Assembly (NCBI RefSeq): GCF_020497125.1
Contig: NC_059081.1
Coordinates: 61,648,768 to 61,712,767 of the forward strand
Direction: 5' to 3'
Source of the DNA: Mauremys mutica
Lineage: Eukaryota; Chordata; Testudines; Geoemydidae
DNA length: 64,000 nt
How positions within the stretch are numbered: the first letter of the stretch is position 1; each line of letters starts with the position of its first letter. A program made the position numbers and the translations under genes. The notes below the pieces were generated by a model. The model had not been told where the DNA came from and did no database searches. It was given only the letters and a program-made list of their open reading frames with translations. Below are positions 30,479 to 43,344 of this stretch, in pieces.

Positions 30479-31700
30479 CCTCTCTCGGTCACCAACTCCT
30501 GCCCAGTATTCTCCACCCCTGCTCCTGTTGTCTCCCATTCCTGGCTCCTACTCGTCTCCCTTCTTACTTGTTCCTATCCGCTCTCTTTAGCCCTCTCCCC
30601 CTGCCCTCTTGTAGCTTCTGCTCCTATGATAAAACCCTATAGGTTTCTAGAGTAGTAGCTACAGAACCTCTCTACATTTCTGTAGAACCCTCTGTTTATT
30701 CAATAGAACTAAGGACCTTTTTGGTCATTCCTAGCTTCTGGTCTGTGCCACTGGGTCATTCTGGAGTGAAGCTGAAAAATATTAGATGAAATTAAGAAAT
30801 GTGACCTCTCTATATCTATCACTGAGGCAACATCTGTGAGTCCAATAAAACTTAAGTCAGAAATTGCTGGGCAAAAAGGAAGATGGGAGGAAAGACACTT
30901 GTGTGACCTGTAGTGTGAATGTTGTCATCTATGTTGCTCAGGAGGAGACTGAAGGAGTCTGATACCTGTTGACACTCACAGGAATCACCTGGATAACCTA
31001 TAATGCTTATAAGTTGTGCATGTAAATATCACTCAGAAGCAACAGTGCCCCAGTTTTTGTAATCATGTTGATAATTCATTGGATGATGCCATCAAATTAT
31101 GCCAAGTTAATGGCTCTTATACATCACACTTTGAAGATGCTTTTTATTGACTTAATGTGAATATTATTGCCATTGTTTATTACTGAGAAGTATCTTGTAG
31201 TAATTGAAATACAATATGGTGCCATTAATCACTCTGAATGCAAAATGTTAATTTTAAACTGTTCATCGTGCATTAAATGCTCTTCTAACCATAAAACACT
31301 TTGATTTGCAACAGGATATTTTATAAATGTCTGGTGTTTAGGATTTAATAGGACTGGCATTTGTGTTGCAGTGTTTGGTGTTTCTGTGCATATGGGTAAC
31401 AATTTCCTTTTGAATTTCTGTAAAAGATGTGGTAGTAAAGTTTTTTATTGGTGCATTGGTGTAAGTAAATGTAAACAGCTGAAAGCATGGGAATTTGCTG
31501 TTTAACAGCATCTCAGATGATGTGGTCATAGTATCAACGAAATTCTAAATTGTACAGTAAACTATATGCAGTACGCTTACCTCCTAAAACATTACAAGTA
31601 TTTTATTCCCAAGACTCCTTGTAAAGGACTGAAGTAATAAAGCAGCAGTAGAAAAGATAGGTAAAAGGGAAGAGAAATACTCAAATTGAGAGATTGTATG
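30479..31700. other. AT-rich non-coding stretch
   Basis: Nothing is recognised. C/T-rich for about 130 bp after the DIRS element, then AT-rich. Confidence 0.5.
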
Positions 31701-32029
31701 TAGAGCTGGATGAAAAATAGCAATTAGTTTTCGCAGGAAATTTTTAAACAATTCCATTTTTTCCTAAATTTCCTGCAGAAAAATAAAATTTAAGAGGAAA
31801 AACCAAAAGGGATTTTTATCATTTTTGAAAACCATCTGCAGTAAAACAAAAACAGCAAAAACAAAAACACTGAAAAATTGAAATTTTAACTTCGTACTGA
31901 ATCTGATTTTTTTTCTCCATTTTTCATCAACAAACAAGAAAATTGTGGACAACATGAAAATTTTCTTTTTTTGTTGCAAAGCCATTTTCATTTATGGGAA
32001 AAAAATGTTTTTATGTTCAGCTAGCTCTA
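31701..32029. mobile_element. AT-rich MITE with TAGAGCTGG / CTAGCTCTA ends
   Basis: The left end is TAGAGCTGGATGAA and the right end, reversed, is TAGAGCTAGCTGAACA. The inside is AT-rich with AAAATTTT-type inverted motifs. No coding capacity. The superfamily is uncertain because a target duplication is not clear. Confidence 0.55.
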
Positions 32030-34465
32030 ATGATAGGCCTATAGGACTGTCTTAAACATCAGCAAATTTTCCATTGAAGTGAGTGAGGCAGTATATATGA
32101 ATGGTTCTTAAAAGATCCTTTTATCACTCTGTTTGCTGTAAGCAGCCATACAGGGCATGCTCTTGCAAGGTGCAGAGCACTCTTGCAACCTGCTTTTGGA
32201 TGCAATAGCAGCAGCGTGAGCTCAGCGCTGCATAGCAGGTGCTAAACACCTTGCAGGATCAAGCCCATAGAGACTGAGATTTATAACTGAAATTATTCCT
32301 GTGCCTTGCATTTCACCGGGTCTACTGTCTGATCCTGCTGTCACTGATATAAGAGTAAAAATTGCCACTAACTTCAGTGTTCAGGATTAGGCCTTTGTCA
32401 GTCTAGTATGGTATCTAATGACAAGAGTCACTTAAAACATGTATGGAATTTGAGCCCAAACCCTTATTTAACCTAATGCTTCCAGAGAAGTTAATGAGAA
32501 TCTTGCCAAGTATAGACTGCAAGATCAGGCTCTCAAACTATTTATAAAAAAAACCTATTTGTATACCCTGAGAGTAGCTGAGCACCTGGCCTTCCACTCC
32601 CATAGATGTCATTCGGAGCAGTGGGTAATCCACATCAGGCCATAGCTTTTCATTTATTTATGTGTGTGTGAGATCAGTACATTCACAATATAGTCATGCC
32701 TGTTATAGGACCGACCTTGACGGGCACAACCATTCAGTTGTATGCAGGTGTATTATATATGCTACACAAACAAAATATATGGCCTGACCCGAATCACTGA
32801 TGTCAATGGAAAGATTTCCCCCCCCGCCCATTTGACTTCAATAGGCTTTGGATCAGTCCCGTGGTGTTTTTCCGTAATAAAATACTCCAGAATGCTAAAA
32901 ATGTGCATCATGCCGTGGATTTAATAAACACCGATATTAAATATTTACGAAGATCCTCACTTTTTACTATCTTACTTAAAAAGCAAATTTAAATTACATT
33001 TACATGATGTAAAAATACATGTAACTTCAATTTTCTAGACAGATCTTTAAAGGTTTGCCAGAAATACAGGATGAGGTTGGTTTTGGTTTGGGGTTGTTTT
33101 GTGTGTTTGTTGAGTTGGAATATTTACTTGTGAGATGTATTTTTAATAAAAGGTAAATAATGGAAGCAATAGCATCTGACTTAGCTCTCTGCTGCTCAGC
33201 TGGTGACATTTAGAAGGCAATGCCACATCTTTTCAAAACAGTCTCTTCTTTGTAGTTACTGTATTGATGTACACATTTATTTTAGCACTGGCAGCAATGA
33301 GATGAAAATGATAATGTATGAAAAATCCCACAAGGCATGGATCCATGGATTTGAAACGCAGCTCACTTGCCTTTGGCATAATTTGGGGGATAAGGGTCAT
33401 AGATGAGTCATTATGAAACAGCACAGGCACTTCTTTCATACATACTCAATACTGTCTCATTTTTCTCAGTTGCTGTTGACACCAGCTGTGTATATCTTAA
33501 TCATCTCAGCGAGTTTACATTTCTTTCTCAATTATATGTAAACAAACCATAACAATTACATGGCAGGTGATGGCTGGGGAGAACTGGTCAAGTGTGAGAT
33601 TGTGTCGTGAATGGGGACAGGAGAAAAGAAAAATAAATATACGTGGGGCTATACAAAGCTCCTTTAAAAATATATCTATATAGCTGCCCTAACGAGCATC
33701 CTATTGAAACACAATACATTTACTGCATACAGTCAATAGAAACCACGGGCCAAGTTAATCCCTGGTGCAATTCTATTAACTTTGGCACCATGTGTTTCTA
33801 TTCCAGTCTCTTTAAGACCACAGTTCAGGAAAGCATCTAAGCACGATGGGACTTATGCACCTGCTTAAAATTAAGCATATGCTTAAGTGCTTTCCTGAAC
33901 TGGGGTCTAAATGAACACCAAGTAGACATAGGAAGTATTTTCACTGCTTAAAGGCCCAACCCTGCAAATCCTTGCTCAAATGGGTAGATTTTGCTCATGC
34001 AGGTAGTTCCACTGACAGCAATAGGTCTAACTGTGTGATTAAGGATTGCTCCAATGAGAGGATTTTCAGGACCAATGAAATCAATACAGCAACATTACAA
34101 ATATGCTTTTATTTCCAGATGAGAAAATAATCATAAGGAATATTTATGTCTGTAGATATTATTTTAATATGCAATTGTATATCTTTAGTGTGTCTGGGCT
34201 TTACGTCTGCCTCCTTGTCCATCAGTTTACCAGATGGGATGGGATTTGTTGTTAAACCTGGGGGCAAATTCTGCCCTTTGGGTTTAAAATAGGATTTCTC
34301 TGAATTATTGAATATATCAATAAATAAAGCCAAGGAGGCAGGCAGAAGAAAATTGAGGATGTAAACTCTGGCAATGGGATGTTACAGCAGTAAAAATAAG
34401 GAAAACAAAGGGTCTAAACTAGACTTCTTTGTTGTTTTGTTTTTTATTGAGTTTGGCAATTGCTG
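32030..34465. other. AT-rich non-coding stretch with a fold-back repeat
   Basis: At about 33823-33904 there is a palindromic unit from CAGTTCAGGAAAGCAT to ATGCTTAAGTGCTTTCCTG. Otherwise no gene or transposon is recognised. Confidence 0.5.
33823..33904. repeat. Fold-back (palindromic) MITE
   Basis: The two arms CAGTTCAGGAAAGCATCTAA and, mirrored at the other end, CAGTTCAGGAAAGCACTTAA pair around a TTAAAATTAAGC centre. Confidence 0.7.
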
Positions 34466-34709
34466 GTCAGGTGTTTTGGTTGTATTTTTTTTCCCTGTGG
34501 GTTCCATCTGCTGTCATGACGAAGGGAACACTAGAAATGATTAGATAAATAGCCCAGGCAAATGGAGTAAGGAAAACAAAAATCATATTCGACATTTCCC
34601 ATGGCTCTGCCATCTTTGCAGAGCCAGGGTGTAGTGCTGTGGTGCTGATTCTGGGAGCCTGAATGGGAGCGCTGCATTCAGGTGGAGGTACCGCAGGTGA
34701 TGGTGACAT
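34443..34709 (-). CDS. Candidate small membrane-protein ORF, unrecognised
   Basis: An 80-codon frame runs from 34709 to its stop at 34467. It opens with a proline-rich part (SPSPAVPPPECSAP). A second ATG at 34613 (AAGATGGCA, a good initiation context) would give 47 residues, MAEPWEMSNM followed by one strong hydrophobic segment (IFVFLTPFAWAIYLIISSV). An AATAAA signal on the minus strand lies at 34443-34448, 19 bp after the stop. A possible splice acceptor (CTGTCCTAG) lies just upstream of 34709. These traits would fit a terminal exon or a tiny gene. I recognise no family, and a chance ORF is quite possible. Confidence 0.2.
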
Positions 34710-36969
34710 TTCAGGCTAGGACAGATGCGAGGATACCATAGGAAGCCTGCTAATGCATTTAAGAGTAGTGTTGCATTTTCTTTCTCTTTCTTCTCTCAAC
34801 ATAAATTCTCTTTAACACACAATACACAAACAGAAAGGGGGGAAAAAAAGGAAAGGAAAGGAAAGGTCATCCCTCCAGAGAGACACTAACTCAGCAGAGG
34901 ATGTGACGTTTCAGGCTATCGTTGCCATGTGCCTTGCAGTAACCCATAGCAACAGTCATTCTCATAGCAGCTGTAAGGTATTGATTCAAACAGATAATCT
35001 AGGTGCTGGCCTTTAAAAATAACCCCACAGATATTTGCATACTATGATAATTTTGCATGTGAGGTGTGAGATTTCTAGTGCACAAAGCAGAACAGCTTTG
35101 ATGTCAACACATAATTAAGTAAATAGAGTGAGGCAATTTCAGTGTGACAGAGTAATAATTTTTGAATGGAAGAGAATGTTCTGTATAGGTTAAATATGTT
35201 TTCATTTAAGCAAGTAAAGCGTTCTTGGCTTATTGAGAATCATAAATAAAACAGAAAGGTGTTTCCTTAACTCTGCATAGGACAGAGGGGAGGGAAATTG
35301 TGTCCCAGGCTTGTAAAAGCTTGCCAGATTGACAGCCACAAAAAATAATCTGCCCTATTTATCCATAGAATAGGTACAGCAGAGCTGCTCAACCGTGACA
35401 TAAACTCTGTACTTAACCCTGATCTAACAGGACCCTATCTAAGGAGTGACACCTGTCATATATTGAAACAGTAGCTGATTGTGAATGTCATTTTTGGAGC
35501 ATACAGCTTTTGGAAATATCACAGAGGAGTGATTCAGAATAGCTGACAAACAGTCAAATTCATCAGGGAGGTGATTAATAATACATTGCATCTTACAGCA
35601 CATGTGCAATCCTGTCCCAAAAATTAAGATGCCCCTTACACTAGCTCTCAAGAGATCTTGTATGAGGAACAATTTAAATGAGTGTTACATTATTTACAAG
35701 TTTCATTATTATTAAATCACTGTTGCTTTTTTTTTTTTAGACAGAGCTATAATTTGAACAACATACTAATCAAGTCTGAAATCGTGGCTCCAATTATTTT
35801 ACCATTAATTTGCCCATTCAGCCTCCTCTACATCTGTTGATTTCTTCCATACTGTCTAGAATCTTGAAATGTATTCCATGAAAGCAACTACACAGAGATT
35901 TTGTGCTGTTAAGCAGCAAAATCACCACAGGGAAACAATAGGAGATGTTTAAGCCAGACACAGCTGAGGCCACCAAAAACACTGCTGCAAAGAGGCTGTT
36001 AGATGTCGGTTTCAAAGGAAGCACAGAATTGTATCTGAATATCGCTTATTTGCTAGCAAACCTGTGGTTTCTTGTGATCCATGCAGCTTGTGAATGTAAC
36101 TCAACAAACTTTTCTAGTGGAGGCACAATATTGAAAGAAGCCACACAGCTGTGGGAAATTCTCTCTGCAGATCTTAGGAGTGAAACTGTGTGTGTACAAT
36201 ACAAGTTAAGCCACAAGTTAAGCATGAAGTTTGCATATGAAGATAATCTATCTGAATCTAAGACAGTTAAAAGGAAGATAATGATGACAATATTAGCAAC
36301 CCTAACAAAGCTTCAGCAGTGTTGAAAATAAGCCAGAGTTGCTAAAAATGTTTCATTATTTAATGCTGGAAGAGCAAGCTTTCCTGACATGATCTCAAAG
36401 TCCTATAATTTATTAATGCTATTAGCTTGGAGAATGGCACCTGGTATCTTCCTTGTGTCTCTGCCATTTCTGGTCCACATTTGCAAAATGTCCTCATTCT
36501 GGTCTCTTAGACCTTGATCCTGCAAACGCGTATGCATGAGTCATTGTGCGCATGCAATACGACCAATGCCAAATGTTCAAAAATCATGAGTTAGGCTTAA
36601 AACAAATTGTGATTGGCTTAAAAATCATGAGATTTAAAAAAAAAAAAAAAGAGTGAGGTTCCTCATCTTTGTTATCTAGTTTCTGATCCTGTAGCGGGCA
36701 CTCAAGCTTCCCTCTGAACCATGAGAACTAGAAATGTACTTTTAAAAAAATGAAAGCTCATATAATCACTGGCCTCCAGGAGACAAGGGGCTAAGAAAAA
36801 CACCAAATTCCGTGAGATAAAATCCCAAGAGCTGGCCACACTGAGTAGTCCTGCCCACACGTGTGTTTGGAGGAGTGAAGCCTAAGACTCTTCCCACAGG
36901 TTTGCTCTTGCAAGATTTTTTTTGTGTGTATGCAATTTTCAGCTGTTTTCACACATACAAAAATTCAGA

Positions 36970-37001
<32 letters not shown>

Positions 37002-38287
37002 CAATATCTGAATATGCAAATCAGGTCATTACAAGCAAAAAACACCTCCACTGCCATCTCTTTTCCCTTATTTCACAAGTATGAATTTTCAACTAAAAGT
37101 GGCTTTTCAAGCTTCACAAATATCCAGAGAGTGGGAAAAAACGGTATTAGAAACGACATCACATTGCTCCAATTCTGGGAGTTTTGCAAACTCAACCTCC
37201 CTCCCCAGTCTTTCAGCTAATATTTTGCTGAATTCTTATATTCAGCTAAATTATCGATAAAATGAAGAGTAAAAAGCATCTTGCTCCCTGATCCTGCAGT
37301 CAGATCTGCTAGCACAGCCCCCTGTACCTATGTGAATTCCTGTTGTGAAATCAGTGGGAAAGCTGTGCTAACTTCTGATTGCATGACCTGGGTTTGATCT
37401 GTCAGGTGTCCTCGAGGATTCTGGGAAACTGATGCCTTGTACAAGGGCCTGATTTAACACCCAGTGACAATAATGGGAATTTTCCCATTAGTGCATGGGC
37501 CCTGCTGTTGATATTTCACAGGGCACAGCTAAAATCGTAATAAAATGCATATAACAGCATGCACGGGGAACAGCGGTGCTTATGAAGATAATGAAATGTG
37601 GGTATGAAAAACCCTCAGCGAAGCCTCTTTAGATGTGCCTAAACTCTGTTCATTAATCTGTGATAATTAGACATATTTGCAGAGGTTAACAGCGGTGGCA
37701 CATGGTAATTAACCACTCATTCCCTGCCTAAGGAATCATAAATCTTCTCATATGACACGTGTCCAGCTGCAGATTTTATTGACAGGGCTCAGCTACGAAA
37801 GTATCTGCCTGCAGAATAAAGGTTCCTTTAACAATGAGTGAGGTGGTTGATTTATCCCTGTATGGCTGGGTGACTGAAAGATTTAAATTGCCGCCAATCC
37901 TCTGCTACTGGCTTGTTGCTATAAAGGCCGCATAGTGGTATGTAATGGGGATTGAGCATAGACACGTTGTGCTAGTAGGAGCTTTCCGGCGGTGTGACAT
38001 ATGCCCCCTCTCTCCAGTTCCAACTTCTCTGTCCTGTCTGTGCAAATCAGACCAACTCCCAGCCCTGTCCATCCCTGCCAGTCTGCCACGACTAGCCTCA
38101 AATGGGCTTGACACTCCCGCGGTGCGAGCAGTAGGGTTGTGACTGGCCCCTGGTGCAGAGGGGCAAGGGGAATGGATGGCTTGTGGATGCTTGTCTTGCA
38201 CTAAGTGCATCAAGCTGCTCCACAAACCATGTGTCCCGAGGCATTTTGATTTGAATCAAAATAAAGAGACTAGGGAAGAGCAGCATG
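34710..38287. other. Non-coding stretch with simple repeats and fold-back units
   Basis: It holds poly-T at about 35728-35740, poly-A at about 36637-36650, a TG/GA microsatellite at 36970-37001 and a weak fold-back unit at about 37286-37390 (GATCCTGCAGTCAGATC with mirrored AGCACAG). The 126-codon frame at 35945-36325 has no recognisable domain. Confidence 0.45.
36970..37001 (+). repeat. (TG)n(AG)n microsatellite
   Basis: About 18 bp of TG followed by about 14 bp of GA. Confidence 0.95.
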
Positions 38288-38450
38288 ATCCAGTAGGTTG
38301 GAGGCCATGGCTCATAATCAGCAGACCTGTGTGCTAGTCCCTGCCCCTTTCGGTGACTCAGTTTCCCTGTTTGAAAAATAGGGTTAATAAGTTCTTGCCT
38401 CTCTATGCAAAGCATATTGAGATCTATGGATGAAAAGTATTATCATTATT
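38288..38450 (+). mobile_element. MIR-like SINE
   Basis: A tRNA-like head is followed by GTGACTCAGTTTCCCTG, AAAATAGGGTTAATAAG, CATATTGAGATCTATGG and an ATTATCATTATTA end, the standard MIR order. Confidence 0.7.
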
Positions 38451-38713
38451 AAAAGGGCTGATTAGATCTGCCGAGCCAAGGATTTGCTGTGAGGGAGATT
38501 TATTATTGTTAAAAACCAAGAAACGCCCAGGAGTTTGATGTGTAAGGCAACCTGTTCCCTGCCCCAAAGAAATTGCCATCTGAAGGTACATAGGTTAGTG
38601 CTGGGGACAGAGTGAAAGCAGGTGGTTGAGCTGTGATATCGAGCGCTTGTTTTGCTAGTTCCATGGGTTTTTTTTGTTTCTGCCCCTGCAGTTTATTCTT
38701 TAGTAAACACTGT

Positions 38714-38783
38714 GGGTGAAATCCTGACCCCACTGACGTCCACGGAAAGATTCTCACTGACTTCAATGGAGTCAGGATTTCAC
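38714..38783. repeat. Fold-back MITE
   Basis: Arms GGTGAAATCCTGACCCC and, mirrored, GGTGAAATCCTGACTCC around CACTGACTTCAATGG-type sequence. Confidence 0.75.
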
Positions 38784-39235
38784 CTTTTGTGTCGTGCCAG
38801 GCTGGCTGTTGAGAATGTGATCCTGGGGTTGGCCAGCTCAAGAGAGAGGGCTTGTGTCAGGGCATTATCCCTGCACCTGTTTGATCTCAAATGTATTAGC
38901 CTTGCTGCCACTTCTTGTTGTTTTTGAGGCACTATCAGATGATGCTCTCAGGCAGCCTGAGTTAAGGATCCAAGTGGCAAAAGGAGAGCCCAGAGGGCTG
39001 GTCTTGGCCAATTTTTGATACACAGCTGGTGTATTCGTTAGCAGCTCTCCTCTCTCTTACCTCCTCATCTGCTGTAAGGGTGTGAAATTGGGCTGCACAA
39101 CACTTGTTTTCACAATCCTCTTCTCTCCCCTCATCCCCCTTTGCTTTTGAAAGACAAGTGTTGACACTTCCTGAGGAAAAATAAAATTCCTTGCAGTGCT
39201 GAAGAGAGAACTGTAATAACACAGCAGGATCTGAA

Positions 39236-39255
39236 ACACACACACACACACACAA
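39236..39255 (+). repeat. (CA)n microsatellite
   Basis: About 20 bp of CA repeats. Confidence 0.95.
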
Positions 39256-39808
39256 AATGAGTACAGAGGAAAGTCAGCTTGTTCTGATCTGTTATTGGCT
39301 TCTCATCTCTCTCATCACCTCATTCAAGCACTGGCCAAATTTCCTCCCTAGATTTCAGCTTGTCCACATTTAACTACCTCTGACCATGCTGCAGCATCCA
39401 CAGGGCTATTTGCAGCATGCTTGCTCAAGCAGAGCTAGCCTGAGTCTGTCTGCCCTGGGCTGGGCTGGGAGGCTCGCTTCCAGCTGCAGTGTAGACACAC
39501 ACTTTAACATCCACCACCATTGTGCTGCTTACAGTTATTTTAACTGACCTGTCTACAGAATTCCCTGTTGTTAGTTCCTCTTCCCCTAAACCCAGCCTAC
39601 CTGGGGCTGGCTGACTGCACTAAGTGCCTCAGGGCCCAAGCGATCCCCTATGGAAAGCACCTAGCACATCTCAGGCACCCTTGCAAACAAACAATAACTA
39701 ATCCTCCTACTTTCAAAGCCAGTGCCGTGCATCTGGGCAGCCTCAGTACGGAATCTGGATTTGGATTTTGTCAAGGATTTGAGGGACGCAGGGTCGAGCA
39801 CAAACCTA

Positions 39809-39892
39809 GGCCCAGATCTTCGCTGGCATGAAGCCGGGTGGCGCCGAAATCAGTGGAGCTTCACCGGTTGACCCCAGCTGAGAATCTGGCCC
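39809..39892. repeat. Fold-back MITE
   Basis: Arms GGCCCAGATCTTCGCTGG and, mirrored, GGGCCAGATTCTCAGCTGG enclose AAATCAGTGGAGC. Confidence 0.7.
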
Positions 39893-41160
39893 CTAAACTT
39901 GATTTTGGACCCCACGTTTGAGCAAAGCTGTAGTTCAGCAATTGAGCTGTCCGCCTTCGTTGGTTGAGTCTCTGAAGCGAGGTCTGATTTCTATTCCGGT
40001 TTCATTCACAATGAACATAAAAATTCAAGAGCTAATGGAACCCGTCAGTCACTTCATCTCCCTTCCACCCTCATGCTTTTTTCCTCGCTGGAGCTGTGAA
40101 GTTTATGACAGAGCAAGAGTAAGAACCCTCCTCACAGCGTGGAGGGGCTGATCCAACATCCATTGAAGTCAGTGGCAGTGTTGCCATTCATTTCAACGGG
40201 TGTTGAATCCGGCCCGGGGATAGACTGATAGTATCATATCCGTTGTGGGTGTAAATTGGTCGAGCTCCATTGACTTCAGTGGCGCTATGTTGATTTACGC
40301 CAGCTGCCGATCCGGTCTTGTATGTCCAGGGCTCCAAATGCCAGGGGCGGAGGGTGGAGTTTGGATACCATCCCCCTTGTGAAAACAAGCTAATTAGCTG
40401 ACTATATGAGATGAGGGCAGACGGGAAGAAGCCCCGTTGTGTGTCCTATATTAGTAACTCATGTGGGAGTAACCAGATTGGAATGAGATTGAAAGGGAAA
40501 ATTGCAGGAGTACATCTAATGATAAGTGTGCTACGTCCCTCCCTCTCCCCACTGTTCCCCTGCAGGCCTCAGTCCTGACATGAAAACGATGTCATCTTTC
40601 TCGGTGGCTGGCTAGCCATGCGGCATCAGTCCCCTGCAGCGTGATGGCCAGTGGGAGACTGCTTAAGGGACTTCAGCCCTGTGAATAAATGATGACCCAC
40701 TGGTTGGAGGGAGGCAGTCCACATATATTCAGGCTACATTAAAGCAATTAGCCAGGAGAGAGAGAGAGAGATTGGACCATTTCAGTCTCGAACCTCCCAG
40801 AAATAACAAAAGCAAGATCAAGTGAAAGCAAAATAACCAACACAGGCATGTGGCATGGAAAGCAATACGCCGCAGGGTGCAACCCTCGCCACGGAAAGTT
40901 TGAAAATGCACCGGCTGTGCTTGCCTGAGCTGCAAGGTTGCAAGAAAACCAGGTGGTACGGTAGCATTTTTGTTGTGCTATTAAATAGGCACTGGACTCC
41001 AGCCACGTTTTTCTCCTTGCTTGTCACAAGCTTTGGCTACGTTTTCCCCTATGCAGGACGATGCACTTCCATCCTGATTTCATTTGGAAAGTCACACGTG
41101 CCAAAAATAGAGAAATCCTCTCTCTGCACCTCTCTCTGTCAGTTGCTTTCATGGTTACAA

Positions 41161-41271
41161 GGCCTGATTCACACGGGGGGTAAATCAGGGCAACGTTCCA
41201 TTGACACCAGTGGAGAAGTTCCACTGGTGTAAAACTGGTGCAAAGGAGAAGCGAATCAGGCTACCTGCCAG
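41161..41271. repeat. Fold-back MITE
   Basis: GGCCTGATTCACACG at the left and mirrored GCCTGATTCGCTTC at the right, with ATTGACACCAGTGGAGAAG in the middle. Confidence 0.65.
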
Positions 41272-43107
41272 ATGCGCAGCTTACATAAATCGCCAGTTTA
41301 CACTGTCTGATCTCATGCGTACGTTTCTCTCTGAGGACCTGATTCACCCGTTACCCACCACCTTTACACAAGTGCAAAGTAGGTGTAAAATGCTACCATT
41401 CAACTGAAGGTTCCTCAGCTGGGCTCAGTTGGTGTCATGCCACTGAATCCAATAGACAATTGACAACACCTGAGGATCTGCCTCTGATTTTCGTAGTGCT
41501 TTGTACCCACATTGCAGTGGGGTCAGTGATGATACAAGGTGCAGGGCAGCAGAGAAACAGGCCAGGCCCCCAGTCTTGATCTCCCTCCCAGTATGAAACT
41601 GGAATAAATTCAGCTCTAGCCAGCTGTGCAATAACAGGACGACCATTTTCAGGAAGGAAGCAATGGCTGAAGTTTTACAACAAAGAAAAGTTCAATCCTG
41701 TGAGGTGCTGAGATCTCTCAACAAACAAGGAAGTCAGTGGGAGCTGAAGGTGCTCAGTACCTTGCAGAATCAAGCTACAAACAGGGAGGAGAGAGAGGAA
41801 GTGTTTCAACACTAAGGCAATAATACAACAGATATTTATAGTGTAAGAAGCTAAAAATTGAGTTGTTAACTCGCCTGTATCTTCATTATAGCAGCTGGGA
41901 CAGGCACTGAATGCAGCTCATCCCAGGCTGTGTATTTTCAAGGGGCTGCTTATGGATAGACCGAGCCAAACTATTACCACCCACTGAAGCATGCTTATAA
42001 CAGGCTAGGAGTAGTAAGTAAATAATTCAGTAGCTGAGGTGAGTTTGAATTAACCTTGACTTTGCCAAGGAAGACTTGTCAGCTTGGAGATTTGGTGTGT
42101 CCTTTCTCCTTCCAAGGAGAGCTACTCCACTGGGGAAGGGGGAGTGGAGGAGATGGCTGTGGGCTGAATTCCCTGGCGACGCCTCCATCTCTGAGTGCAG
42201 GTAGGACCCAATCAGTTGGGAAATTCCTCTCAGGGAGCCTTTCCCTGTGCCTTCAGCCTGATGACCGATGACAAATGAGAGTTGTTCTGGGTGAGATGCT
42301 ACCCCTCAGATTTCCCCAGGATAGCAGCAAGCCTTGTATCGCCAGGAAACGATTCCAGCTAAGGCATACAGGAGCTTGTGAGCTAGGAGGCCAGAGTTGT
42401 GCTGTGTTTCCTGGTGAGGGGTTTTGTGTCCTCCGATACAGCAGCTGAGTAATGCACTCCAGGTGAGTTGTGGAATAGCTCCTCGGTCCTGATTTAGACT
42501 CAGAACCATATGCTGCAGCAATGCCCTTTCCAAGCTCAGCTGGTAGAGCGGAGGATTGTAGTGGGCTTAAAAGACATCCTTAGGCTGCTGGCTTGGAAGA
42601 GTGCTCGCTTTTAGGCACTTGGATGCCATGGTGATTGGCCGGGCATCCGAACCTGGAGAGAGCAGAGAATTAATAGACTAATGACTAGCTCATATAAAAG
42701 GTCAGTTTTCATTAAAATCTATGGTCAGTGTACACTGATAAGTTACACTATTTCCTTTTTCCACTTTTATCTCCCTGTCTTCTGCCACACTGCATCCTGT
42801 CCCTGGAATATCATCCCTATTCAGTTTGCAAGGCACCCACCCTTTCTTTGTTCATGTCCCTCCTGAAAACCCACTGGGGTAGATCCTCAGCTGGTAGAAA
42901 TTGCCCTCGCTTCAGAGACTCCAGAGATTTAGTCCGAGTGGTAGAAGTTCCAAACTCGCTGGCCAATAAATGGTCCTATTTACTGAGACTTAGGAGTGCT
43001 TCACCTGTAAGATCATGGGCCAGATTCAACTCTGGTATAAGCAGATAAAACCCCAGGGACTTTGATCTGTTATATCCAGTTATGCCAGGTCTCCTCAGAC
43101 TCCATAA

Positions 43108-43210
43108 TGGTGATATTAATAATTATTATTATGGTAGTACCTATCCAATCAGGATCCAGACCCCATTGTGCTGCCAGCTGAATATTGAGTCAAGATGTTG
43201 GGCCACAGAG
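43108..43210 (-). mobile_element. SINE tail fragment
   Basis: It starts AATAATTATTATTATGG and holds GACCCCATTGTGCTG. It is the reverse of the SINE tail seen at 1440-1521. Confidence 0.55.
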
Positions 43211-43216
43211 AGAAGG

Positions 43217-43344
43217 CCCGATTCTGATACACTTAAGTATGCTGAGTAGTACCCTACTCCAGGAACAGTCCCATTGGTACTGATGAGCCCGCTTATGGAG
43301 TAAGGTGCTCATCAGTATGAATACGGGTATCAGCATCTGGCCCT
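43217..43344. repeat. Fold-back MITE, longer variety
   Basis: Arms GGCCCGATTCTGATACAC and, mirrored, GGGCCAGATGCTGATACCC, with a further mirrored pair CCTACTCC / GGAGTAAGG around TACTGATGAGC. Confidence 0.7.

Larger units (their letters stand above)
38451..43107. other. Non-coding stretch rich in fold-back MITEs
   Basis: Fold-back units lie at about 38714-38783, 39809-39892, 40142-40217, 40250-40318 and 41161-41271. There is a (CA)n run at 39236-39255 and a MITE-like piece ending GCAGTGTAGACACAC near 39505. No gene is recognised. Confidence 0.5.

Noticed and set aside
35945..36325. 126-codon frame in AT-rich sequence
   Set aside because: No recognisable domain, no splice or promoter context, and the length is possible by chance. 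I would reconsider if it were conserved in related species.
40855..41232. 125-codon frame with a hydrophobic segment
   Set aside because: Its end runs into the fold-back MITE at 41161 and no family is recognised.
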